A DNA stretch of 64,000 nucleotides. Origin: Ophiosphaerella korrae (Eukaryota; Ascomycota; Dothideomycetes; Pleosporales; Phaeosphaeriaceae). A program made the translations under genes and the position numbers. This document shows positions 56,571 through 64,000 of this stretch, one piece after another (position 1 is the first letter of the stretch; each line of letters begins with the position of its first letter). Where the stretch lies: NCBI GenBank assembly GCA_028456385.1, contig JALNQF010000100.1, positions 1 through 64,000 on the forward strand. Reading direction: 5' to 3'. The notes under the pieces are model-generated. The model saw only the letters and a program-made list of their open reading frames with translations, did not search any database and was not told the DNA's origin.

Positions 56571-57362
56571 TTTGCTTTCGATTTGGCGTTCAAAGGTGTG
56601 TCTACGACGATTCCCAAAAGGTGCAACTCACAGCAGCATTGTGCCGACCTATACTCTACCATTCCCTCGGCGATACTTGTACAACACAAAGGCTTCTTGG
56701 AAAACTGCTCGGGGCTGCGATCCGCCTCCCTAGTCCAATCAAAGACCTGTACGCTTTCTCCATGATGCACTTGACATGCTTCTAACCTTTTTCAAGGGAT
56801 CTGAGTGTTACTGCCGAGGCTGACTCGCTTAGCTACTGTGTGCTTTCTGCCCTTAGTACTCATAAGACCATTGGTAAGTCTGTCCTCAGTTAGTCAATGT
56901 TTCCTTTCCAGTGTGAAACATGAGTGAAATGCTTTCTTTTCATTCACTCTAATACCCCCTGTATGACGTCTGTGCACCTATGTTGAACAATTGACCCCGC
57001 TAGCCATTGGTTTGACGGTAAGCGTACCATTTGCACAGTTCGAGTGTGAGCAGGCTAAGTGCAAGCATGCTGTACTGAGAAATGTCAAGTTCAAGCTGCT
57101 TGCTTGCTCACATAATCAAGGTCAGGTACCCGTGGCGTTTAGATACGTCTAAGTCGCACAAGCTTGGCGCGTGCTTTATAGCATAGGAATGCAGCGTGGC
57201 CGCAAGACGGCATCCCCGGCACCTGCGTCAGGGCCTGAGACTTTTCTGAACTCCTTTTATATGTGCGGACCCATTCGGCAATTATATTTCAGCAGCACAG
57301 CTCTATATAAACTCCAAGCATTAAACGTTCAATCTGATGTCAAACATCTCTTCTATATCACA
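56571..57362. other. Intergenic
   Basis: 792 bp of LUC7 3' flank and upstream of a dead protease gene. Small ORFs only. Confidence 0.5.
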
Positions 57363-58852
57363 ATGCATTCAGCCAAACTGTCGCTTTTCATTCTTAGCGT
57401 CCCAGCCCACAGCATATTTGCCGCAAAGCGTGAAGCTCCTAGGCATATTGCTAGCAGGTCTTTGAATACCAGTACTCCTCGAGAAATAACTAATATTTGC
57501 AGCGACTAACAGTGCCCTTGAGCTCTCCACCATTCCTTATGCCCCTCATCTCATTCCACCCTCTTCCAAACATGTAGCACGACGTCGTAATAACAATAAA
57601 TCCAAGGTTTCGTCGTCGAGATGGTCCCTTAGGAGCAATTCAAGAAGATCTCATTGGCATCGGCAGACAGATTTACATGACGAACGTCACCCTGGCCGGA
57701 AAGATATATGCATTGCTAATCGACACAGGCTGTTCAGATACCTGGGTCGCCCAAGCTAATTTCCAATGCGTGAACCCTATCAACCAGGCCCTAATATTCT
57801 TGCAAAATTGCGGTTTTGGTCCAATGTACGATCGTGCGGCATTGTCGACTTTCCAGTCCATTAATTATAGTTTTGAAGTGAATTATACGGGGGGTTGAGT
57901 TTTTGATTGGCCGAATGGGCACTGAGCAATTTGGCATAGTCAACGGGGGATACTGGCTCGGCGACGGAATCAGCAGTGGATTGATGGGCATGAGATTTTC
58001 AGCGCTGGCGAGAGGAATCAACTGACAACAACTCAACTACACATCCATGATATTCACTCTGTAAGACTTGTTTCAAAATTACCAGTTCGCTTCCCATTCT
58101 ACCACTAAATCTCACAGTTTTCAAGGTCCCAAAACCCCACTCATCTTTAACCTCGCCCTGCGCCGCCCTACACTCAAGCAACCCAGGGCAGGCGGCCTGC
58201 TCGCAATCAGCGGCACCCCTGATAGCTCCCACGACAACAACTGGGTCCAAGTCCCCATAGAGCCCATCGTAACCCGCACCTACGCATGGTACGCCATCAC
58301 TATCGACGGCTTCTCCATCACGCCGCCACCATCCCGCTCTAAAATGCCCTGGAAATCGGCTAATTCGGCGAAACCCCAGAAGCACCAGAAAATTGAGGAC
58401 TTCTCCGAGGCAAAGAATATAATAATCATCAACCCGGGAACGACGCTGGTTTATGTCCCCGACCAGATCGCTGCGTATATTGGATCTCTATTCGTTCCCC
58501 CCCCAGCGCAATACAATCCGGCGACAAACACTGACATCGTGTCATGTAATGCGCGTGGCGCCACGTGTCGGCGCGGTTGTCGGCGGGCAGGCTTTCTTCA
58601 TCCACGAAGACGATTTGATGAATCGGGGGCCGAATGCCGTGGGTGGTTCGAGCGCGGGCGCGGGGTGGGGCCAGTGTATGCTTGCGGTGTAGAGGGCGCA
58701 GGGGGACAGTTTTGTGTTGGGAGATACGTGGTTAAAGAATGTGCTTGTTGCGTTTGGTCTGGAGAATGGGACTGATATTAGGATAGGGGGGATGGGTCGA
58801 GATGGAAACGGTGGAGGGAGTGTGAGGATCGCGGGGAGGGAAGTGTATTGAG
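57363..58852 (+). pseudogene. Pepsin-like aspartic protease, decayed
   Basis: ATG 57363 opens a signal-peptide-like frame that soon ends. Coding sequence resumes near 57610 and reads YALLIDTGCSDTWVAQ, the first catalytic DTG of pepsin-type proteases. Frame changes follow near 57900 and 58060. The second lobe reads IIIINPGTTLVYVPDQIAAY, with NPG where the second catalytic Asp (DSG/DTG) belongs. A third frame (from about 58570) has VGGQAFFIHEDDL. It then meets TAG at 58690-58692, beyond which QGDSFVLGDTWLKNV continues to a stop at about 58852. Loss of one catalytic Asp plus several frame breaks means no active enzyme. Confidence 0.7.
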
Positions 58853-58947
58853 GATAGAGTAGAGTTTTGGAAAGGATTTTGCTTGTTTGGGCCGTGGTTG
58901 GCTCAGGTATATATTCTAAGCGATGGGGCTTATCATGCTTGATTGGT

Positions 58948-61344
58948 TTAGTCGTCAAGTCCAAGCCCATCTACTGCTCCTAAGAATTCCAAGTTACCTT
59001 CTCCCGCCATGAGAGCTTCCACGTCGATCCCGCCACTTGTCAGATACCTTGCACTGACTCCTGTGTTGATCCTCTCGCTCAAGAGTCCCCTCAGTTCTGC
59101 TCTCAATGCTTGCTGTTCTCCTTTAGTCATCTCACTGGCTTCCTTCTCCTTCTTCTTTCTCCCACTTCCTCGCCCTCTCTTTCCCTTTGCTTCTTTTTCG
59201 AACTCGTCGCTGTCGTAGTCAACACCTAGGTCCTCCGCAGCTTGTCGCATTACATCGTCTTCGCTGTGCTTCTTTTCTTTCGCGATAACAGTGTCCGCAA
59301 GTTTCTTCGCGATGGTGGCACGTGGCTTAAGACGGGCGATGATACGACGGTCAAGATCAAGCGTGCGGATGAAGTACGCTGTCTTTTTGGACTTTGGTGC
59401 CTCGTCTGAGCGGGCGTGCACCTTTGCAATAAGTCTTCGAACACCTCCAACTTCCTCTGGGGCGCATATCAAAATACTGGAGCCTGACGCTTCGGCACGG
59501 GCCGTTCGTCCAGACCGATGCACATACGTGTCGGCAGCTCGAGGAAGATGGTAATGGATAACTACCTCAACTTTCGGGATATCCAAGCCGCGTGCTGCAA
59601 CGTCTGTGGCAACAAGGATAGATCCTGGTCGCTCAGTGAAGCGCTCGATAGACCTTAGACGAGCTTTTTGAGCCATGCTGGAATGCAATGGAAGAGCGGG
59701 TAGTTGGAGGTTTTGAAGGAAGGGCGCAATGCGACGCACTGCTGATATTGAATTGGTGAAGATGAGCGCACGTTTCTTTGGGTGAAACATCAAGAGCGAG
59801 TAAAGATAGAGATCCTTTTCCGTGCCCGCACACTCAATCAGACCCTCTTTTAATCTGCTCGCCATTTGCGAGGTTGGATTGGCGTCGATGAATTTGGGCT
59901 TCTCCTCTCGGAACTTGAGTTTCTTCAACAGGTACTCCATAGATTGTTGCTTGCTCATGAGCTCTCCACCCCCCTTGGCTTTGCCCGCAAGTTTCTGCTG
60001 GAGGCTCTTCTGGAAAGTTGCGGAGAAGACTAGAGTTTGTCGCTCCACTGCACCTACTGGGTCTATTTCAGCAGCACCCTCGATTGTGTCTTCCTTTTCC
60101 AGAATCTTGAGAATTTCCCCGAGCTCTTTATAGTTCCCTTGGCTCAACAAGCGATCAGCTTCGTCGACGACGAGGAATCGGATTTGTTTGAACTTCTTCA
60201 AAAGACCCTGACCGTTACTGATGACCTCCCATAGTCGTCCTGGTGTGCCGACCACAATATCCGCCTTCTCTAATTGTCGACGCTGTTTCTGCACGGCGAG
60301 GCCGCCCGTGACTGATGCAATATTGGGAGCATCAAAGTCACCCTTAGAGCACAAGGCGACTAGATGGGCTGTGATCTGATGTGCTAGCTCTCGAGTAGGT
60401 GCAATGATTAAAGCGAGGGGTACTTTGTTTTTCTGGTCTTTCGAACGATCCTTGGCAGCAAGGAATGCTTCGACAATGGGTATCCCAAAAGCCAATGTTT
60501 TGCCAGAACCTGTTGACGCTTTGCCAACGACATCCCGTCCCGCCATGATTTCGGGTATGGTCGATGCTTGAATTGTGGTCGGCTTGGAGAACTCGAGCTT
60601 TGCGAGCGCGTCTAGCACTTTTGTTGAAAGCTCCAACTCCTCCCAGGCGGACACATCTACCTCGTCATCTTCATCATCGGCACGATTTGCAAGGATGTCG
60701 AACGCATTTAGGCCGATGCTTTCTGCATCGCTTGTGTCGTCTTTGTCATTGCCTTCGTCCCCGTCTTCTTCTTCTTCTTCTTCTTCTTCTTCTTCTTCTT
60801 TCACCCCATTGTTTTGGCCGCCATTTACTACAGTCACATCGTTCTTTGGCTTCGCATCCTTCTGTTTCTTCTTATCGACTTTAGTCTTGGCTGGTTCCTC
60901 AACACCTTCCACATCTTCATCGCTGAACCCTTCCCATGAATCGTCATCATCATCGTCAGGTGTTGTTGCTTTGCCCTCAGCTTGAACGATCTCTTCAGTC
61001 TTTCCCTCGCCAAAGGTAATGTCTGCCAGCCGCTTTGCCTCCTCCTCTTCACGCTGGTAAGCCTCTTGGATTTCGCGCCTGATTTGTTGGTCTGTCTTTG
61101 TAGTCTCGAATGACACGTTCCCCGTAACAGCATCTTTGACTATCGATACATCTTCAATCTCTTCAAGCCCGTAGAAGCCCTCAAAATCGTCCAGTCGATC
61201 TGGTAAAGTGACCTGGGTCCACCCGAGATCGTCGAGTCTGATCTTGCGCTTGGGTATATTCACTTCCTTTCGCGGACCTTTATCGAGCTTCTGTCGCTTG
61301 TGCGCCTTGTGCGCTACCTTTGGAACACCATGAGGTCGCTTCAT
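58948..61344 (-). CDS. MAK5: DEAD-box RNA helicase Mak5 (ribosome biogenesis)
   Basis: A single exon of 798 residues from ATG 61344 (MKRPHGVPKV). The frame stays open upstream to 61500, but the family start is here. The N-terminus is basic (nucleolar-type), then an acidic region includes a poly-Glu run encoded by a GAA repeat (about 60774-60801). Helicase motifs: Q motif near KPTTIQ, Walker A KASTGSGKT (about 278), PTRELA, TPGR, VDEAD (about 395), SATF, then HRSGRTAR (about 613). A Lys-rich tail follows. Mak5 unwinds pre-rRNA during 60S subunit assembly in the nucleolus. It shares a 282-bp promoter interval with TRM7. Confidence 0.94.
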   Translation of the reverse strand: MKRPHGVPKVAHKAHKRQKLDKGPRKEVNIPKRKIRLDDLGWTQVTLPDRLDDFEGFYGLEEIEDVSIVKDAVTGNVSFETTKTDQQIRREIQEAYQREEEEAKRLADITFGEGKTEEIVQAEGKATTPDDDDDDSWEGFSDEDVEGVEEPAKTKVDKKKQKDAKPKNDVTVVNGGQNNGVKEEEEEEEEEEEDGDEGNDKDDTSDAESIGLNAFDILANRADDEDDEVDVSAWEELELSTKVLDALAKLEFSKPTTIQASTIPEIMAGRDVVGKASTGSGKTLAFGIPIVEAFLAAKDRSKDQKNKVPLALIIAPTRELAHQITAHLVALCSKGDFDAPNIASVTGGLAVQKQRRQLEKADIVVGTPGRLWEVISNGQGLLKKFKQIRFLVVDEADRLLSQGNYKELGEILKILEKEDTIEGAAEIDPVGAVERQTLVFSATFQKSLQQKLAGKAKGGGELMSKQQSMEYLLKKLKFREEKPKFIDANPTSQMASRLKEGLIECAGTEKDLYLYSLLMFHPKKRALIFTNSISAVRRIAPFLQNLQLPALPLHSSMAQKARLRSIERFTERPGSILVATDVAARGLDIPKVEVVIHYHLPRAADTYVHRSGRTARAEASGSSILICAPEEVGGVRRLIAKVHARSDEAPKSKKTAYFIRTLDLDRRIIARLKPRATIAKKLADTVIAKEKKHSEDDVMRQAAEDLGVDYDSDEFEKEAKGKRGRGSGRKKKEKEASEMTKGEQQALRAELRGLLSERINTGVSARYLTSGGIDVEALMAGEGNLEFLGAVDGLGLDD
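60774..60801. repeat. CTT/GAA microsatellite inside MAK5
   Basis: A continuous CTT run on the + strand, giving poly-Glu in the helicase's acidic region. Length variation would keep the frame. Confidence 0.85.
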
Positions 61345-61626
61345 CGTGTGTTGATAGAAGCTGTGTGCTCTTGCGCATTCGAGAGCTGGCCTGCAATTTT
61401 TTCTGCTTCTGAGACTTTTAGTCGGCGTTCGGGAGTCCGACGGTCGCCGCTCGGCTATTCTTGCCTTGTCAAATCTCCGCACACCCCACGTGGAATACAT
61501 TCACTAACATCGAGACTAAGACTATTCAAAAATCCCCACGGACAGACTACTGTTGGAAGCAACAAAAATCATTGGACTGGGGGTTAAGAGGTAATTTGGC
61601 TCTTTTCCAGCCTCAGGGTAGCTAAC
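61345..61626. promoter_or_regulatory. Bidirectional promoter of MAK5 and TRM7
   Basis: 282 bp separate the divergent ATGs of two RNA-processing genes. No specific element was identified. Confidence 0.55.
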
Positions 61627-62766
61627 ATGGGAAAATCTTCAAAGGACAAGCGAGACGCATACTACCGCCTTGCTAAAGAAGAAGGCTGGCGAGCACGATC
61701 TGCCTACAAGCTTCTGCAGCTAGACGAAGAATTCAATCTGTTTGATGGCGTTACGAGAGTTGTGGATCTTTGCGCAGCGCCTGGCAGCTGGAGTCAAGTA
61801 CTGTCGAGGGTGCTGATCAAAGGAGAAAAATTTGGAAGGGCGGGATGGCAAGAAAAGCAAGCCGCAACGCGAAACTATGTACTTGGGCTAAGGAATGAGA
61901 AGACAGTCAAAGATCCGCTAGAGAATCTTGAAATCAAGGACGAACAGCCGAAACAACGAGAAGAAGTCCGAATAGTTGCCATCGACCTGCAGCCCATGAG
62001 TCCGTTGGAGGGTGTTACCACATTACGCGCCGACATTACACATCCTTCCACGATACCACTCATGTTGAAGGCACTGGATCCAGATATGTATGACTCCAAA
62101 ACGGCCAAGGCCTCTTCACCGGTAGACCTCGTCATCTCAGACGGCGCCCCTGATGTTACCGGCCTCCACGATCTAGACATTTACGTCCAAAGTCAACTGC
62201 TCTGGGCTGCTCTAAACCTCACGTTATGTGTACTCAAGCCAGGGGGCAAGTTTGTCGCAAAGATCTTTCGAGGAAAGGATGTGGACCTACTGTTTGCGCA
62301 GTTGAAGGTTGTATTTCAGCGAGTAAGGGTAGCTAAGCCACGAAGCAGTCGTGCAAGCAGTATCGAGGCATTTGTTGTATGCGAGGGCTTCTGCCCGCTA
62401 GAAGGGTTCATAGCGAGTCTCGATCAGCCATTGGGCGCAGGAACACAGCTCCCTACACCACAAGTTGTGTCGCAAAAACAGAAGCAAGCTACGGCAATAA
62501 CGAGGGAAGACGGGTGCATCGAGATCAATCCAGGCTCAGGAAGTGAAGATGAAGATGATATAGAAGAGGGTGGAAGGCGATGGATAGCTCCATTTCTCGC
62601 ATGCGGTGATCTTTCAGCGTATGATTCAGATGCTACATACCAACTACCTAAAGGCAGAGTAAGCCTCGATCCAGTCCAGCCACCTACTGCACCGCCCTAT
62701 AGAAGAGCACTCGAGATGCGTAAATTGGCTGGTGGTGCGTACGGAAAGACGAAAGTGGGGCAGTAG
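61627..62766 (+). CDS. TRM7: tRNA 2'-O-ribose methyltransferase Trm7 (FTSJ1)
   Basis: A single exon of 379 residues. [20 protein letters not shown] is the Trm7 N-terminus. SAM motif I is [14 protein letters not shown]. The K-D-K-E tetrad is visible: K28 ([11 protein letters not shown]), Asp in VISDGAPD, Lys in FVAKIFRG and Glu in SSIEAFVVC. Trm7 methylates positions 32 and 34 of the anticodon loop of tRNA-Phe and others, with partner proteins Trm732 and Trm734. An insertion of about 60 residues between motif I and AIDLQPM is longer than in yeast. An acidic C-terminal region follows the catalytic core. A cytosolic soluble enzyme is expected. Confidence 0.94.
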   Translation: MGKSSKDKRDAYYRLAKEEGWRARSAYKLLQLDEEFNLFDGVTRVVDLCAAPGSWSQVLSRVLIKGEKFGRAGWQEKQAATRNYVLGLRNEKTVKDPLENLEIKDEQPKQREEVRIVAIDLQPMSPLEGVTTLRADITHPSTIPLMLKALDPDMYDSKTAKASSPVDLVISDGAPDVTGLHDLDIYVQSQLLWAALNLTLCVLKPGGKFVAKIFRGKDVDLLFAQLKVVFQRVRVAKPRSSRASSIEAFVVCEGFCPLEGFIASLDQPLGAGTQLPTPQVVSQKQKQATAITREDGCIEINPGSGSEDEDDIEEGGRRWIAPFLACGDLSAYDSDATYQLPKGRVSLDPVQPPTAPPYRRALEMRKLAGGAYGKTKVGQ

Positions 62767-62830
62767 TTTCACTGAGGTGAATGCCATCGTTATTGTCACT
62801 GGGCCATAAAAGGCATTTCGTCATAACAAT

Positions 62831-62853
62831 AACGAACGAACGAACGAACGAAC
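62831..62853. repeat. AACG tetranucleotide microsatellite
   Basis: Almost six AACG units between TRM7 and the last gene, in its probable promoter or 5' UTR. Further downstream (about 62942-62986) are loose repeats of TTGATCAACT-like text. Confidence 0.8.
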
Positions 62854-63042
62854 AGAAAAACTTTCACTTCGACTTACTCGTTTCCATGTACATACTGCTC
62901 TGCCTTCTCCCAGTCCTACTTCTGAACCATCCGCCTGCAACCTGATCAACTCAACAAAACTTGATCAACTTGACCAACTCGACCATAGAAATCGACTAGC
63001 TCAACCAAGCTACAACAACCGCGACAACCGGCTTCTTTCAGA

Positions 63043-63786
63043 ATGTCGACCATGATCAATTCCACCATTGCTGGCGCCGCTGCGGGCCCCTCAGTTACCT
63101 TCGCCTGTCCGCTTCTAACCATGACATACTCGCCCGAGGGTCTTAGTTACACATTCCTCTCGTCCTTCCTCCCATGGATTGTCTACCTCAAGGAGCTCAT
63201 CTCCACCAGGATGTTCGCCCTTCTCACCATCCTCGGAACCAACGCCATGGCCATCCTCACCATCGCCTACCTCTACACCCGTCTCACGGCGCTTGAAACG
63301 GCGCACAAAAACCACGTCGCGTCCACCACCCGTGCCCAGAACCGCGTTAACGAAATCCTCGCCTCCATTGCCACCAGCCTCGAGACCATCCCGCACACAA
63401 GCGAGCAGGAAATCGAAGCCGTGGCCGAGGACCAGAGGGTGACGTTGCAGGAGGCCATCGAAGCCCAAGCCAAGAAACACGACAGATTGATCTGGAGGTA
63501 TAATTCCCTCGAGGAGGCATTTGAGGTTCTCGAGCGCAATCTCGACCAGGCGCGCGTCATTCTCCGTGAGAATTTGTCTGACGAGGAAAACGAAGATGGA
63601 TTGCTCATGGGTGATGATGTGTTTGGCTTCTGGGGCGAGGAGGTGTATGCGAGGCAGGATGCCAATGATTTGGAGGAGGAACCAGAGGATGTTTCTGTTG
63701 ATCTCGAGGCAACTTCGAAGAAGGTTTTGTCCTGGGTGGAGGAATGCCCAGTGCAGTGTGAAGATGCGGAGGACGAAATGTTTTGA
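63043..63786 (+). CDS. Small membrane protein with coiled coil, unknown function
   Basis: A single exon of 247 residues. The N-terminal 45 residues are mostly apolar. A clear membrane segment (about 57-82) contains MFALLTILGTNAMAILTIAYLYTRL. A long helical, heptad-like region (about 83-180) rich in Glu, Ala, Gln and Arg follows, then an acidic tail ending CEDAEDEMF. The layout suggests a membrane-tethered coiled-coil protein. I do not recognise a family. The ATG follows a long A/C-rich leader and has an A at -3. Confidence 0.65.
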   Translation: MSTMINSTIAGAAAGPSVTFACPLLTMTYSPEGLSYTFLSSFLPWIVYLKELISTRMFALLTILGTNAMAILTIAYLYTRLTALETAHKNHVASTTRAQNRVNEILASIATSLETIPHTSEQEIEAVAEDQRVTLQEAIEAQAKKHDRLIWRYNSLEEAFEVLERNLDQARVILRENLSDEENEDGLLMGDDVFGFWGEEVYARQDANDLEEEPEDVSVDLEATSKKVLSWVEECPVQCEDAEDEMF

Positions 63787-64000
63787 AAAAAATTGGTAAG
63801 TTTTGGAGCAGTGCAGGGCTGTGTGGAGTGAAGACGAGGAAGGTCAAAATCTGCCGGCGTTTTACTTTTGGAGAGGATGGGTTACCAGCGCGTCACAAGC
63901 GCTTGGTCCTAAGGATACCTGTTTTGTTGAGACCTGGAGGAGATTACGATTTGATTTTGCCCAGCCGAGGCCGTATATGAATGATACCAGTAGTTACTAC

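Noticed and set aside
1..64000. tRNA, rRNA or CRISPR features
   Set aside because: No cloverleaf with a T-loop GTTCRANNC box, no rRNA core and no regularly spaced repeats were found by eye; a tRNAscan run would be decisive.

Overview
This window is nuclear DNA of a filamentous ascomycete (Pezizomycotina). Genes carry short spliceosomal introns (about 46-90 nt, GT..AG, with CTRAC-type branch sites). Several families are typical of this group: HET domains, DUF3435, DUF3176, DUF1769, KCH and an Asp f 4-like protein. A block of retroelements shows repeat-induced point mutation (RIP): extreme TA richness, almost no ATG, and TAG/TAA in place of glutamine codons. All reading was by eye; no database search was run.

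Layout. (1) 1-9.1 kb: a RIP-destroyed Ty1/copia element, cut by the window edge, split by a complete Ty3/gypsy element (1239-8307) with two LTRs and a perfect 5-bp target duplication. The next ~1.8 kb grades back to normal composition. (2) 10.9-37.1 kb: an accessory compartment with many broken genes. Broken: a fungal unknown-family gene, a DUF3435 tyrosine-recombinase/zinc-finger gene, an F-box gene, a LysM fragment, a DUF3176 membrane protein and an unknown gene with a late in-frame stop. Intact: an orphan membrane protein, two HET-domain proteins, a Baeyer-Villiger monooxygenase and a KCH1-type potassium transporter. A 124-bp mariner-like MITE and a 134-bp tandem duplication also lie here. 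(3) 38.7-63.8 kb: the core compartment. It holds an Asp f 4-like secreted protein, the ER chaperone BiP/Kar2, an old yellow enzyme, a DUF1769 protein, an Osm1-type fumarate reductase, a secreted unknown, GPI16, LUC7, MAK5, TRM7 and a coiled-coil membrane protein. A decayed aspartic protease sits between LUC7 and MAK5.

The most unusual object is in the BiP gene. One intron is 1300 nt long, where the others are about 50, and it contains an intact 358-codon ORF on the same strand. The ORF encodes a GIY-YIG nuclease domain followed by two C2H2 zinc fingers, an I-TevI-like layout. Its stop codon lies inside the intron's branch site. This looks like a homing-endonuclease gene housed in a nuclear spliceosomal intron of an essential, highly conserved gene.

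Functional links. BiP and GPI16 act in the ER (folding, GPI-anchor attachment). LUC7, MAK5 and TRM7 serve splicing, ribosome assembly and tRNA modification. GPI16/LUC7 and MAK5/TRM7 are head-to-head pairs with short shared promoters. In the accessory part, several genes are interrupted by in-frame TAG codons with coding sequence continuing beyond, as CAG-to-TAG changes would leave.
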